A stretch of 64,000 nucleotides of DNA from Pseudomonas fluorescens (GTDB taxonomy: Bacteria; Pseudomonadota; Gammaproteobacteria; Pseudomonadales; Pseudomonadaceae), in assembly GCF_000967965.1 (NCBI RefSeq), contig NZ_LACC01000011.1, positions 372,001 to 436,000 of the forward strand, written 5' to 3'. The notes below the pieces were generated by a model. It saw only the letters and a program-made list of their open reading frames with translations, was not told where the DNA came from and ran no database searches. The position numbers and the translations under genes were made by a program. Shown in pieces: positions 18,098 to 29,027 of the stretch (its first letter is position 1; each line of letters opens with the position of its first letter).

Positions 18098-19849
18098 ATG
18101 TCTGTCGGTTGGCTGCGCGCCTGTGCGCTGGTGATGTTGGGGCTGTTCAGCGTGTCTGCGCTGGCCAAGGATAAAACCGCGATCGTGATCGGCGGCGGCC
18201 TGTCTGGCCTGACTGCCGCGTACGAGCTGCAGAACAAGGGCTGGCAGGTCACCCTGCTGGAAGCCAAGTCGAGCCTGGGCGGCCGCTCCGGCATGGCCAC
18301 CAGCGAGTGGATCGGCAACGACAAGGCCCAGCCGGTGCTGAACAAGTACGTATCGACCTTCAAGCTGAGCACCACGCCAGCCCCTGAGTTCGTGCGGACC
18401 CCAGGCTACCTGATCGATGGCGAGTATTTCTCCGCTGCCGACCTGGCGACCAAGCAGCCGGCCACCGCCGAGGCGCTCAAGCGCTTCGACAAGACCGTGG
18501 ACGACCTGGCGCGCTCGATCGACGACCCGCAGAACCCCGCAGCCAACAACACACTGCACGCGCTGGATCAGATCAACGTGTCGAGCTGGCTCGACAAGCA
18601 GAACCTGCCAGCCACCGCTCGCCAGCTGATCAACCAGCAGATCCGCACCCGCTACGACGAACCTTCGCGCTTGTCGCTGCTGTACTTCGCGCAGCAGAGC
18701 CGTGTCTACCGTGGCGTCTCCGATCGTGACCTGCGTGCTTCGCGCCTGGTCGGTGGCAGCCCTGTGCTGGCCCAGGCCCTGGTCAAACAGCTGAAAACCA
18801 TCAAGACCAGTTCCCCGGTCTCGTCGATCATTCAGGACAAGGACGGCGTGACCGTCAAAGTCGACAACGTCGGCTATCAGGCAGACTACGTGGTGCTGGC
18901 CGTGCCATTGCGCGCCCTGAACAAGATCCAGATGACCCCGGCGCTGGATGCCCAGCACCTGGCGGCGATCAAGGGCACCAACTACGGCTGGCGCGACCAG
19001 ATCATGCTGAAGTTCAAGACGCCAGTATGGGAGCCCAAGGCGCGCATGTCCGGCGAGATCTTCAGCAACACCGGCCTGGGCATGTTGTGGATCGAACCTG
19101 CCCTGAAGGGTGGCGCCAACGTGGTGATCAACCTGTCCGGCGACAACGCGCGGGTGATGCAGGCATTCGGCGACAAGCAGATGGTCGATCAGGTGTTGAT
19201 CCGTCTGCACGCGTTCTATCCACAGGCGCGTGGTTCGTTCACCGGTTATGAAATCCGTCGCTACAGCACCGACCCGTCGACTGGCGGCGCCTACCTGGCC
19301 TTCGGTCCGGGCCAGATCAGCAAGTTCTGGCGCCTGTGGGAACGCCCGATTCAGCGCGTAGCCTTCGCTGGCGAACACACCGACACTCTGTACCCGGGTA
19401 CCCTGGAAGGCGCGCTGCGTACCGGTCAACGTGCAGCCAGCCAGGTTGAAGACCTGGCGGCGGGCAAGTCGTTCGAGCCGGCGAAAGTGGGTCCGGCCGC
19501 CGCAGCGGCGGGCGCTGGTGCGGTGGTGGCGAAGAAAGGCAATTTCTTCAGCAACCTGTTCGGCGGCTCGGATGACGAGAAGAAGCCAGAGCCGGTCAAG
19601 GCACCTGAGCCGGTAGCACCGGCAACTCCGGCACCCGCTCCAGCTCCGGTTGTTGCACCGGCTCCGGTCGAAGCGCCGAAACCAGTAACCCCGGCAAAAG
19701 CCGAGCCGGCCAAGAAAGCTCCGGCGAAACCGGCTGCCAAGACCGAGGCGAAAAAAGCCCCGGCCAAGGCTCCTGTGAAGAAAGCCGAGCCGGTGAAGAA
19801 GCCAGTGGCTAAACCCGCGGCGACTCCGACAACGGATGCCAAGGCGTAG
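18098..19849 (+). CDS. Exported amine-oxidase-like flavoprotein with Lys/Pro/Ala-rich tail
   Basis: This 583-residue protein begins with a signal peptide (cleavage after SALA, near residue 23). It then has an FAD-binding motif IVIGGGLSGLTAAYEL and LEAKSSLGGRSG, and ends its catalytic part with GEHTDTLYPGTLEGALRTG, the C-terminal flavin motif of the monoamine oxidase family. From about residue 460 the sequence becomes low-complexity, alternating Ala, Pro and Lys, like the tail of histone-H1-like AlgP. The substrate is unknown. GGAG lies 8 bp before the ATG. A strong terminator follows. Confidence 0.8.
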   Translation: MSVGWLRACALVMLGLFSVSALAKDKTAIVIGGGLSGLTAAYELQNKGWQVTLLEAKSSLGGRSGMATSEWIGNDKAQPVLNKYVSTFKLSTTPAPEFVRTPGYLIDGEYFSAADLATKQPATAEALKRFDKTVDDLARSIDDPQNPAANNTLHALDQINVSSWLDKQNLPATARQLINQQIRTRYDEPSRLSLLYFAQQSRVYRGVSDRDLRASRLVGGSPVLAQALVKQLKTIKTSSPVSSIIQDKDGVTVKVDNVGYQADYVVLAVPLRALNKIQMTPALDAQHLAAIKGTNYGWRDQIMLKFKTPVWEPKARMSGEIFSNTGLGMLWIEPALKGGANVVINLSGDNARVMQAFGDKQMVDQVLIRLHAFYPQARGSFTGYEIRRYSTDPSTGGAYLAFGPGQISKFWRLWERPIQRVAFAGEHTDTLYPGTLEGALRTGQRAASQVEDLAAGKSFEPAKVGPAAAAAGAGAVVAKKGNFFSNLFGGSDDEKKPEPVKAPEPVAPATPAPAPAPVVAPAPVEAPKPVTPAKAEPAKKAPAKPAAKTEAKKAPAKAPVKKAEPVKKPVAKPAATPTTDAKA

Positions 19850-19860
19850 TAAGCCCCGGG

Positions 19861-19898
19861 CATAAAAAAAACGCGGCGTAAAAGCCGCGTTTTTTTAT
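19861..19898. terminator. Rho-independent terminator after the flavoprotein gene
   Basis: ACGCGGC and GCCGCGT form a 7-bp GC stem with a 6-base loop. An A-tract precedes it and a T-tract of seven follows, so it could act on both strands. Confidence 0.93.
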
Positions 19899-20032
19899 GC
19901 CTGGAGAAATCTGGGCACACAATCGAATAAACCTTTGGCAGGAAGTGTTATTGAATTGGGCTACATTTTTGTACACACATTTGCCGTTAATCTTTTCTTA
20001 ACTCGCCTGTTTCAGACTCTTGATCGTATTTC

Positions 20033-20084
20033 TCGATATTTCAAAGCAAAATTTTCCGCTTTAATTCGATAGATAACTCGATAG
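20033..20084 (+). promoter_or_regulatory. TCGATA direct-repeat cluster upstream of cytochrome b561 gene
   Basis: In an AT-rich gap, TCGATAG occurs at 20066 and 20078, exactly 12 bp apart, and a related TCGATAT lies at 20033. The spacing fits repeated protein contacts on one DNA face, 32-83 bp upstream of the ATG. No regulator is assigned. Confidence 0.35.
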
Positions 20085-20115
20085 TCTTGGGCCAGCACTT
20101 ACAGGGATCTAGGCA

Positions 20116-20667
20116 ATGCAGCTACGTAACTCTACCTCCCGCTACGGCTGGGTCAGCATCTTCATGCACTGGGGCGTGGCACTGGCCGTGTTCGGTTTGT
20201 TCGCCCTTGGGCTATGGATGGTTGGCCTCGGCTATTACGACCCATGGCGCAAGGAAGGGCCGGATCTGCACAAGAGCATCGGTTTGATCCTGCTGGGGGT
20301 CATGGTATTGCGCGTGTTGTGGCGTTTCATCAGCCCGCCGCCGCCAACCCTGGCCAGCTACAGCCGCATGACGCGACTGGGCGCCATGTTCGGTCATGCC
20401 TTTCTGTATTTCTGTCTGTTCGCTGTGATGATTGCCGGTTACCTGATTTCCACCGCAGAAGGCGCCGGGATTCCGGTGTTTGACTGGTTTGAAGTGCCTG
20501 CCCTGGTTTCCGGACTACCGGACCAGGCAGATAACGCCGGTGCGATTCACCTCTACCTGGCGTGGGTGCTGGTAATTTTTTCCGGCCTCCATGCGTTGGC
20601 AGCATTGAAACACCACTTTATCGACCGTGATGTGACCCTCAAGCGAATGCTGGGTCGCAAAGCCTGA
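20116..20667 (+). CDS. Cytochrome b561 family membrane protein
   Basis: This 183-residue protein has four hydrophobic segments and histidines placed as haem-b ligands: FMHWGVAL (His17), DLHKSIGL near residue 54, and [24 protein letters not shown] near 138-162. Such proteins carry electrons across or along the inner membrane. It lies 32 bp upstream of a yceI gene in the same direction, a common b561-YceI pairing; in that pairing the small periplasmic lipocalin-fold protein may handle an isoprenoid. Its promoter gap is AT-rich and carries TCGATA repeats. Confidence 0.9.
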   Translation: MQLRNSTSRYGWVSIFMHWGVALAVFGLFALGLWMVGLGYYDPWRKEGPDLHKSIGLILLGVMVLRVLWRFISPPPPTLASYSRMTRLGAMFGHAFLYFCLFAVMIAGYLISTAEGAGIPVFDWFEVPALVSGLPDQADNAGAIHLYLAWVLVIFSGLHALAALKHHFIDRDVTLKRMLGRKA

Positions 20668-20699
20668 AGTTCAACCTCGACTCCCAAGGAAAACAAAGC

Positions 20700-21293
20700 A
20701 TGTTGAAAAAGACTCTCGCCGCTCTGGCCATCGGCTCCGCTCTGCTGTCCGCCAACGTGATGGCGGCTGACTATGTTGTAGACACCACAGGCCAGCACGC
20801 CTTCGTTGACTTCAAGATCAGCCACCTGGGCTACAGCTTTATCACCGGTACCTTTAAGACCATGGACGGCAAGTTCAGCTTCGACGCTGCCAAGCCTGAA
20901 GACAGCAAGATCGAGTTCAACGTGAACCCCGCCAGCGTCTTCACCAACAACGCCGAACGTGACAAGCACATCTCCAGCAAAGACTTCTTGAAAGTGGCTG
21001 ATTTCCCTAAGGCCACGTTCGTGTCCACCAGCGTTAAAGCCACCGGTAAAAACGCTGCTGGCAAAGACACGGCCGACGTGGCCGGCGACCTGACTATTGC
21101 TGGCGTAACCAAGCCAGTCGTGATCAAGGCCACTTTCCTGGGTGAAGGCAAGGATCCATGGGGCGGCTACCGTGCAGGCTTCGAGGGCACTACCAGCATC
21201 AAGCGTTCCGATTTCGGCAAGATGATGGACCTGGGTCCACAGTCCGACGCAGTCGATCTGTACATCTCGTTTGAAGGTGTTAAAGCGAAGTAA
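20700..21293 (+). CDS. YceI family periplasmic protein
   Basis: This 197-residue protein has a signal peptide (cleavage near ANVMA/ADY, residue 22) followed by a YceI lipocalin-like beta barrel: [20 protein letters not shown] and [20 protein letters not shown] are family hallmarks. Family members bind polyprenoids. The P. aeruginosa relative in the same neighbourhood was described as the secreted protease PasP, but nothing in this sequence shows a protease site. It is probably co-transcribed with the cytochrome b561 gene. Confidence 0.9.
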   Translation: MLKKTLAALAIGSALLSANVMAADYVVDTTGQHAFVDFKISHLGYSFITGTFKTMDGKFSFDAAKPEDSKIEFNVNPASVFTNNAERDKHISSKDFLKVADFPKATFVSTSVKATGKNAAGKDTADVAGDLTIAGVTKPVVIKATFLGEGKDPWGGYRAGFEGTTSIKRSDFGKMMDLGPQSDAVDLYISFEGVKAK

Positions 21294-21302
21294 TGCTGAG
21301 AC

Positions 21303-21402
21303 TGTAGGAGCGAGCCTGCTCGCGATAGACCTGAGAGCGCCGCGGAGCATCAGGCTTGCAGCGTTATCGTTGACGACCATCGCGAGCAGGCTCGCTCCTA
21401 CA
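21303..21402. repeat. REP pair (REPIN, family A)
   Basis: tgtaggagcgagcctgctcg and its inverted copy face each other over a spacer of about 55 bp, directly after yceI. Confidence 0.9.
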
Positions 21403-21418
21403 GGATGTCATCAGCCAT

Positions 21419-21457
21419 AAAAAATGCCCCGGACCTTTTGGTTCGGGGCATTTTTTC
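21419..21457. terminator. Bidirectional terminator between yceI and rhlE
   Basis: A stem formed by AATGCCCCGGACC and GGTTCGGGGCATT carries A-tracts on one side and T-tracts on the other. It sits between two convergent genes and can serve both. Confidence 0.93.
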
Positions 21458-21471
21458 ATTGCAGCGATAAC

Positions 21472-23340
21472 TCAGCGATTGCGGGTCAGCAGCGCTGGTT
21501 TCTCACCACGAGGACGGCTTGGCAGTTGATCCAGCTGCTCAGGTGTCGGGAAGCGGTCAGCCTTCGACTCCTTGTGCATGATCTTCGGCGCGGGACCGCG
21601 CGGGTTCTGTACGGCGGGTTCCGAACGCGGCTGGTCGTCACGGGCCGGACGGCGATTGCGCGAGTCTTCGCGGCGGGCCTGGCCGTCGCGCGGTGCGCCA
21701 CTGCGAGGACCGCTACGCTTGGCCGGTGGGGTGCCGGTGCTGGCGCCTTCGCTGTTGCGCGGACCGTTCTGGCGACCTTGTGGCTTGCCGGAACGTGGAG
21801 CGCCCGAACCTGCCGCAGTGCCTTGTGCCGGAGCACCCGGACGGCGACCACGGCCTTGCGCGGGTTTCTGCTGCGGCACGTAGTCGACGCGGTTACCGAA
21901 GTTATCGACATCGTCGTCCAGGAACTCGTCCGGGGCACGATCAGAGGCGGCACGAGGAGGCTGCGACGGACGCTGTTCGCGAGCCGGAGTGCCTTCACGT
22001 GGCTTCTGCTGACGGGCAGGGCGCTCGCCGCGTTCGCCGGCCGGTTTTTCCTTGCCCTTGTCTTTGCCTTTGTCCTTGCGACCGCCGCCGCCACCGCTGC
22101 CGTTCGGACCGTCGCCGCGCGGGCCACGTGGATTGCGTGGGTTACGCATGTCCGGACGTTCGCGCACTTCAGGTTTCTCGGCTTCCACGGCACTCGCATC
22201 GAAGCCCATCAGGTCGCCGTCGGCGATTTTCTGCTTGGTCATGCGTTCGATGCTTTTCAGCAGTTTTTCTTCGTCCGGGGCGACCAGCGAAATCGCCTCG
22301 CCCGAACGACCGGCACGGCCGGTACGGCCGATGCGGTGCACGTAGTCTTCATCGACGTTCGGCAGTTCGAAGTTGACTACGTGTGGCAACTGGTCGATGT
22401 CCAGACCGCGAGCAGCGATGTCGGTGGCGACCAGGATGCGTACTTCACCGGCCTTGAAGTCGGCCAAGGCTTTGGTGCGGGCGTTCTGGCTCTTGTTGCC
22501 GTGGATCGCGACGGCGCTCAGGCCGTGCTTGTCCAGGTACTCGGCCAGGCGGTTGGCACCGTGCTTGGTGCGGGTGAACACCAGCACCTGTTCCCAGGCG
22601 CCAGCGGTGATCAGGTGCGCGAGCAAAGAACGCTTGTGGCTGGCGGCCAGGCGGAATACGCGCTGTTCGATCCGCTCGACCGTGGTGTTCGGCGGCGTGA
22701 CTTCGATGCGCTCCGGATTGTGCAGCAGCTTCCCGGCGAGGTCGGTGATGTCCTTGGAGAAGGTCGCCGAGAACAGCAGGTTCTGGCGTTTGGCTGGCAG
22801 ACGGGCCAGGACCTTTTTCACGTCATGGACGAAGCCCATGTCGAGCATGCGGTCGGCTTCGTCCAGCACGAGGATTTCCACGTGTGACAGATCGACGCTG
22901 CCTTGGCCGGCCAGGTCGAGCAGGCGCCCAGGGCAGGCCACCAGCACGTCTACGCCACGGGACATGGCCTGAACCTGCGGGTTCATGCCGACACCGCCGA
23001 AGATGCAGGCGCTGACGAACTTCAGGTCACGGGCATAGACCTTGAAGCTTTCATGCACTTGCGCGGCGAGTTCGCGAGTCGGGGTCAGGACCAGTACGCG
23101 CGGCTGGCGCGGGCCGTGACGCTGGGATTTGTCCGGGTGACCGTTGGGGAACAACCGCTCCAGAATCGGAAGGGCGAAACCGCCGGTTTTACCAGTACCT
23201 GTCTGTGCCGCGACCATCAGGTCGCGACCTTGCAACACGGCGGGAATGGCCCGCTGTTGCACCGGAGTAGGCTCGGTATAGCCCGCTGCCTCGATGGCGC
23301 GGACTAAAGCCTCGGAGAGACCGAGGGAAGCAAAGGACAT
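21472..23340 (-). CDS. rhlE: DEAD-box ATP-dependent RNA helicase RhlE
   Basis: This 622-residue protein has the full motif set: Q-motif near residue 27, [36 protein letters not shown] and [10 protein letters not shown], with a helicase core ending near residue 385. The rest is a long basic tail rich in Gly, Arg, Pro and Lys, likely for RNA contact and condensation. The ATG at 23340 gives [12 protein letters not shown], the usual RhlE start. A GC-rich 220-bp gap upstream may be a long 5' leader, as is common for cold-regulated helicases. Confidence 0.92.
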   Translation of the reverse strand: MSFASLGLSEALVRAIEAAGYTEPTPVQQRAIPAVLQGRDLMVAAQTGTGKTGGFALPILERLFPNGHPDKSQRHGPRQPRVLVLTPTRELAAQVHESFKVYARDLKFVSACIFGGVGMNPQVQAMSRGVDVLVACPGRLLDLAGQGSVDLSHVEILVLDEADRMLDMGFVHDVKKVLARLPAKRQNLLFSATFSKDITDLAGKLLHNPERIEVTPPNTTVERIEQRVFRLAASHKRSLLAHLITAGAWEQVLVFTRTKHGANRLAEYLDKHGLSAVAIHGNKSQNARTKALADFKAGEVRILVATDIAARGLDIDQLPHVVNFELPNVDEDYVHRIGRTGRAGRSGEAISLVAPDEEKLLKSIERMTKQKIADGDLMGFDASAVEAEKPEVRERPDMRNPRNPRGPRGDGPNGSGGGGGRKDKGKDKGKEKPAGERGERPARQQKPREGTPAREQRPSQPPRAASDRAPDEFLDDDVDNFGNRVDYVPQQKPAQGRGRRPGAPAQGTAAGSGAPRSGKPQGRQNGPRNSEGASTGTPPAKRSGPRSGAPRDGQARREDSRNRRPARDDQPRSEPAVQNPRGPAPKIMHKESKADRFPTPEQLDQLPSRPRGEKPALLTRNR

Positions 23341-23562
23341 GAGTAATCCTGTTCTAGTTAGGGCTTGGCCCAATGGGAGTCTTGCCTGGCGCGAATCGCG
23401 TTTAAGAGGACGCAATCCCGTCCGGTCCTGCTGGGTCTCGAAGGCTCGTCTGCAAGCGCTCGCGCGGGCTGAAAGCTGCGCAGTAGCGGGGTTGAGATGC
23501 CTTTAACGATTCCGAGCGTCCGGGCGTGAGCCTGGCGGGAAGGCCGGAGTATAACAGAGCAA

Positions 23563-24381
23563 TCACTGCGCGCCGCTTTCCTGCTGCTCAACGGTTTTTT
23601 CCGTGGCAACCGTGGTCTTTTCGTTTTTCACGCTGGCTGCCGGTTCCGCGCCGTAGCGGGCACTCAGTTCAGCGTAGGCGGGCTCGCGCTTGAAGCGTTT
23701 GAGTTCGGCGCCAAAACGCTGCACCAGCAGATCCATGCCCGCATTGCGCCGTACCGCGAGAAACTGGCTTTGCTGGCTGATGATCGTAGGGTTTTCGGTG
23801 ATCTTGTTGCGGATTCCCAGTTCGTCGAGCAAATGCTGGCCGACCCGGCGGTCGGTGATCAGCAGGTCAATCCGCCCGCGTACCAGTTTGCCGAAGTTGG
23901 CTTCATGGGTGGGGGCCGGCTCGCGGGTGAACAGCGTCGAATCGCTGAAGTCCTTGCTGTACAGGTAACCCGGCGAGGTGCCGATGGTCAGGCCGCGCAA
24001 GTCATCGAGGGTGCGAAACGGATGGGGCCGTTCATTGGCGTAGAACATCACGAACTGGACTTCAGACAGTGGTTCGCTGGGGTAGAGCAGGGTCGCATCG
24101 CGTTCGTCGCTGTGAAAGATGTCCAGCGCGCCGTCGGCCTGGCCTGACTCCAACATCGACAGGCAGCGTTTCCATGGCAGGAATTGCCACTCCACTTCGA
24201 TGCCCAGGCGCTTGAAGACAATGGCGGTGGTTTCGTAGTCCAGGCCCAGGGATTTGCCGTTGTTGTCTTCGTATACGTAGGGCGCCCACGGCTCCGTGAC
24301 AATGCGCAGCTTCTCGCCCCGGGCGGTGAAGCTCAGGCAAGTGAAGACAAGCACGGCGATTAACTGCGTGATCAAAGGCAT
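23563..24381 (-). CDS. Periplasmic solute-binding protein (transporter family 3-like)
   Basis: This 272-residue protein has a signal peptide (SFTARG before EKLRIVTEPWAPYVYED) and one SBP_bac_3 domain. The opening LRIVTEPWAPYVYED and RGLTIGTSPGYLYSKDFSDS are typical. No permease gene is near, so it may be an orphan binding or sensory protein. The last 25 residues are low-complexity, rich in Lys, Thr, Glu and Gln. It lies between rhlE and metF in the same direction; in P. aeruginosa a similar gene occupies the same place. The ligand is unknown. Confidence 0.78.
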   Translation of the reverse strand: MPLITQLIAVLVFTCLSFTARGEKLRIVTEPWAPYVYEDNNGKSLGLDYETTAIVFKRLGIEVEWQFLPWKRCLSMLESGQADGALDIFHSDERDATLLYPSEPLSEVQFVMFYANERPHPFRTLDDLRGLTIGTSPGYLYSKDFSDSTLFTREPAPTHEANFGKLVRGRIDLLITDRRVGQHLLDELGIRNKITENPTIISQQSQFLAVRRNAGMDLLVQRFGAELKRFKREPAYAELSARYGAEPAASVKNEKTTVATEKTVEQQESGAQ

Positions 24382-24480
24382 GGGCTGAGATTACGACGAG
24401 AAACCGGAAAGAGCCAGAAACTGACCGCAGAAGCTCTAACTCCGTGGATTGCTGCACATTAATAGTGCGCTGAAAGCAAA

Positions 24481-24530
24481 AGATCGCAGCCTGCGAAAGC
24501 TCCTACAGGAGCTGCCGAAGAATACGATCC
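24481..24530. repeat. Dispersed repeat fragment (gatcgcagcctgcg type)
   Basis: agatcgcagcctgcgaaagc followed by tcctacaggagctgccgaag resembles a common Pseudomonas intergenic repeat. An inverted fragment, gccgcaggctgcgatctttt, occurs at 47356. The assignment rests on these two copies and on general familiarity. Confidence 0.5.
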
Positions 24531-24535
24531 TTTGA

Positions 24536-24572
24536 TCTTGCTTGTCGCTTTCAGCTTGAAGCTTGCAGCTGC
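24536..24572. repeat. 7-bp-periodic repeat beside the metF stop (family D, single arm)
   Basis: Units resembling GCTTGNN run up to one base from the metF stop codon, ending cagctgctt. The copies beside the ahcY and betB stops share this ending. No inverted partner was seen here. Confidence 0.65.
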
Positions 24573-24573
24573 T

Positions 24574-25419
24574 TCAACGCGGCAACTTCAGGTTGTTCCA
24601 CACCGCCAGGCTCGCTTCAGCCTGGTTCAGGGTGTAGAAGTGCAGGCCTGGAGCGCCACCCTGCAGCAGTTGTTCGCACATCTCGGTGATGACCTGTTCG
24701 CCAAAGCGCTGAATGCTCTGGGTGTCGTCGCCGTAGGCTTCCAGTTGCTTGCGGATCCAGCGCGGGATTTCCGCACCGCAGGCATCGGAGAAGCGCGCCA
24801 GCTTGCTGTAGTTGGTGATCGGCATGATGCCCGGCACGATCGGGATGTTCACACCCAATGCCCGCACGCGTTCCACGAAGTAGAAGTAGCAGTCGGCGTT
24901 GAAGAAGTACTGGGTGATCGCACTGTCGGCGCCAGCGTTGGCCTTGCGCACGAAGTTGGCAACATCGTCTTCGAAATTGCGCGCTTGCGGATGCATTTCC
25001 GGGTAAGCGGCGACTTCGATGTGGAAGTGATCACCGGTTTCTTCACGAATGAATTCAACCAGGTCATTGGCGTGGCGCATTTCACCGCTGGCCATGCCCA
25101 TGCCCGAAGGCAGGTCACCGCGCAGGGCGACGATACGCTTGATGCCGGCGGCCTTGTACTGGGCCAGCAGGCCACGCAGGTCAGCTTTGCTATCGCCCAC
25201 GCAGGACAGGTGCGGAGCGGCAGGGATTTTGACTTCGCTTTCGAGCTGCAACACGGTGTTCAGCGTGCGATCACGGGTCGAACCGCCGGCGCCGTAGGTG
25301 CAGGAGAAGAAATCGGGGTTGTAGGCGGCCAGCTGGCGAGCAGTGGCGAGCAGCTTTTCTTGCCCAGCATCGGTCTTCGTAGGGAAGAACTCGAAGCTGT
25401 AGCGACGATCTTGGGACAT
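24574..25419 (-). CDS. metF: Methylenetetrahydrofolate reductase
   Basis: This 281-residue protein, normal MetF length, reduces 5,10-methylene-THF to 5-methyl-THF with FAD and NADH, supplying methyl groups for methionine. SFEFFPTKTDAGQEKL at residues 8-23 and the ALRGDLPSGMG segment are family hallmarks. It lies downstream of ahcY on the same strand with a 189-bp gap filled by 7-bp-unit repeats, so co-transcription from the ahcY riboswitch promoter is possible but unproven. The ATG at 25419 is preceded by GAGGG. Confidence 0.95.
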   Translation of the reverse strand: MSQDRRYSFEFFPTKTDAGQEKLLATARQLAAYNPDFFSCTYGAGGSTRDRTLNTVLQLESEVKIPAAPHLSCVGDSKADLRGLLAQYKAAGIKRIVALRGDLPSGMGMASGEMRHANDLVEFIREETGDHFHIEVAAYPEMHPQARNFEDDVANFVRKANAGADSAITQYFFNADCYFYFVERVRALGVNIPIVPGIMPITNYSKLARFSDACGAEIPRWIRKQLEAYGDDTQSIQRFGEQVITEMCEQLLQGGAPGLHFYTLNQAEASLAVWNNLKLPR

Positions 25420-25434
25420 GGAGGGAACCTCCAG

Positions 25435-25602
25435 CTACAAGCTGCAAGCCACAAGCTGCAAGAGAAGCGGAGGTGCGCTCGTCTCTTGTGCCTGGAACTT
25501 GCTGCCTGACACTGTTTTGGCAAATTGGGGCAAAACTGCGGGCTTCGTGCGGCAAGATCGGCTTTTGGCCTGTGCTTGCCGCTTGAAGCTCAAAGCTTGC
25601 AG
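25435..25602. repeat. Inverted pair of 7-bp-periodic arrays between ahcY and metF (family D)
   Basis: The left arm reads tacaagc-tgcaagc-cacaagc-tgcaaga and the right arm is its inverted counterpart ending cagctgctc, six bases from the ahcY stop. About 110 bp lie between the arms; its right end (ggcttttggcc) resembles the same part of the betA-betB copy. Confidence 0.7.
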
Positions 25603-25608
25603 CTGCTC

Positions 25609-27212
<1,604 letters not shown>

Positions 27213-27225
<13 letters not shown>

Positions 27226-27324
27226 GCTGCAAGCGACAAGTTGCAGCGGCAAGTTGCAAGCGGCAAGCTACAAGAAATAGCCGCTCGACGATCAACTTGC
27301 AGCTTGTAGCTTGCCGCTTGAAAC
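27213..27324. repeat. Inverted pair of 7-bp-periodic arrays upstream of the thioesterase gene (family D)
   Basis: About nine units of the form NNCAAGY run from 27213 to 27275. After a short centre, inverted units follow (27294-27324). The left arm overlaps the probable ahcY -35 region and the right arm ends 17 bp before the thioesterase ATG. Confidence 0.7.
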
Positions 27325-27341
27325 TGCTTTCAGGAGTGAAC

Positions 27342-27746
27342 ATGAACTTCCACACCCGCAAATGGGTAAAACCCGAAGACCTCAACCCCAACGGCACGCT
27401 GTTCGGCGGTAGCCTGCTGCGCTGGATAGACGAAGAGGCGGCGATCTACGCCATTGTCCAGTTGGGCAACCAGCGTGTGGTCACCAAGTACATTTCCGAA
27501 ATCAACTTCGTCAGCGCCTCGCGCCAGGGCGACATCATCGAACTGGGCATCACGGCGACCGAATTCGGCCGCACTTCCATCACCCTGACCTGTGAAGTGC
27601 GCAACAAGATCACCCGCAAGAGCATCCTCACCGTTGAAAAAATGGTGTTCGTGAACCTCGGTGAAGACGGCTTGCCGGCGCCTCATGGTCGGACAGAGAT
27701 CAAGTACGTCAAGGATCAGTTCAAGGATGATGACGCCGGTCAGTGA
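27342..27746 (+). CDS. Acyl-CoA thioesterase, hotdog fold (YciA-like)
   Basis: This 134-residue protein has the signature NPNGTLFGGSLLRWIDEEAA (residues 14-33) of hexameric hotdog thioesterases, where the Asp and the Asn/Gly-rich loop act on the CoA thioester. The segment KSILTVEKMVFVNLGEDG is typical of the last strands. It probably hydrolyses fatty acyl-CoAs in the cytoplasm. The ATG at 27342 follows CAGGAG; in-frame upstream codons read through the repeat array and are rejected. Confidence 0.88.
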   Translation: MNFHTRKWVKPEDLNPNGTLFGGSLLRWIDEEAAIYAIVQLGNQRVVTKYISEINFVSASRQGDIIELGITATEFGRTSITLTCEVRNKITRKSILTVEKMVFVNLGEDGLPAPHGRTEIKYVKDQFKDDDAGQ

Positions 27747-27763
27747 GATCGGTGATGTCCCCA

Positions 27764-27832
27764 TCGCGAGCAGGTCGAATCATCGCTCCCACATTGAGCC
27801 GCGATCCCTTGTGGGAGCAAGCCTGCTCACGA
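27764..27832. repeat. REP pair with variant left arm (family A)
   Basis: The right arm is a normal REP. The left arm reads tcgcgagcaggtcgaatcat before rejoining cgctcccaca, so its hairpin loop is rearranged. The copy at 30533 shares this variant. Confidence 0.82.
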
Positions 27833-27857
27833 ATGCGGCATACAATCAAGGTGATGC

Positions 27858-29027
27858 TCAGCCCACCAAATCAAGCGCAGTCGCACCGCGACGCTGGCGA
27901 TAGATGAAGAACAGTGCAGTCAACACGGTCAGCCCGCTGACCAGTGCACCGGTCCACGGCAAGTCCGCAAGGTCCGCGCCGCTGGCCACCACCAGCCCGC
28001 CGATCCAGGCGCCGGCCGCGTTACCCAGGTTGAAGGCGCTCTGGTTCAGTGTCGAACCCAGGTTCGGTGCCTCGTGGGCCTGATCGATGATCAGCAGTTG
28101 CAGGATCGGGCACAAGGCAAAGGCAAACGTCCCCCACAACACCAGTGTGATTGCCGCCGGGATCACCGAATGGCTGGTTTGCGTGAATGCCGCCAGCACC
28201 AACAGCACCGCCAGCGCCATGCCCACCAGCGAAGGCAGCAAGCGGCTGTCCGCCAGACGACCACCGAGCATGCTGCCGGCGGTCAAGCCCACGCCGAACA
28301 ATAGCAGCATGATGGTGACGCCGTGAGGGCTGACTCCGGTGATGTCCTGCAGGATCGGTGCAATGTAAGTGAACACACTGAACAGGCTGGTTGAGGCCAG
28401 CACGCTCATGCCCAGGGCCAGCAGCACGTTGGCCTTGCCCAGTACCTTGAACTCGCTGGCCAGGTTGGCTTTATCCATCGCGATGTTTTTCGGCAGCCAG
28501 ACCCATTGCGCAATCGCCGCCAGAACCCCGATCACCGACACCGCCCAGAAGGTCGAGCGCCAACCTGCGTATTGCCCGAGTGCGGTGCCCAGTGGCACGC
28601 CGAGCACATTGGCCAGGGTCAGACCGGTGAACATCATGGCAATCGCCTGAGCCCGTTTGTTGGGTGCCACCAGCCCGGCAGCCACCACCGAACCGATGCC
28701 GAAAAATGCGCCGTGGCACAGTGCCGTGATCACGCGCGCGGCCATCAGCGTGGCGTAGTTCGGCGCCAGTGCGCAGAGCATGTTGCCGAGAATGAACATC
28801 AGCGTCATGCCCAACAGCGTGGCCTTACGTGGCATGTTGGCGGTGCCGACCGCGAGGATCGGAGCACCGAACACCACGCCCAGGGCGTAGCCGGTGATCA
28901 GCAATCCGGCATCGGGAATGCTCACGCCGAGGTCGCGGGCGACATCGGGCAAAAGACCCATGATGACGAATTCAGTGGTGCCGATGCCGAAGGCGGCAAC
29001 AGCGAGGGCAAGCAAAGCGAGTGGCAT
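27858..29027 (-). CDS. MFS efflux transporter, DHA1 family (AraJ/YdhP-like)
   Basis: This 389-residue, 12-segment major facilitator protein opens with VAAFGIGTTEFVIMGLLPDVARDL and YALGVVFGAPILA, characteristic of the AraJ/NepI/YdhP group of proton-driven exporters. The substrate cannot be told from sequence; relatives export sugars, nucleosides or drugs. The ATG at 29027 is used; a TTG two codons upstream is possible. It is divergent from the EamA transporter gene across a 218-bp gap in which no clear promoter was picked out. Confidence 0.85.
   Translation of the reverse strand: MPLALLALAVAAFGIGTTEFVIMGLLPDVARDLGVSIPDAGLLITGYALGVVFGAPILAVGTANMPRKATLLGMTLMFILGNMLCALAPNYATLMAARVITALCHGAFFGIGSVVAAGLVAPNKRAQAIAMMFTGLTLANVLGVPLGTALGQYAGWRSTFWAVSVIGVLAAIAQWVWLPKNIAMDKANLASEFKVLGKANVLLALGMSVLASTSLFSVFTYIAPILQDITGVSPHGVTIMLLLFGVGLTAGSMLGGRLADSRLLPSLVGMALAVLLVLAAFTQTSHSVIPAAITLVLWGTFAFALCPILQLLIIDQAHEAPNLGSTLNQSAFNLGNAAGAWIGGLVVASGADLADLPWTGALVSGLTVLTALFFIYRQRRGATALDLVG

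Noticed and set aside
21303-21402. A possible small RNA gene from the strong hairpins
   Set aside because: The sequence is a standard REP pair repeated throughout the window, with no separate promoter evident.
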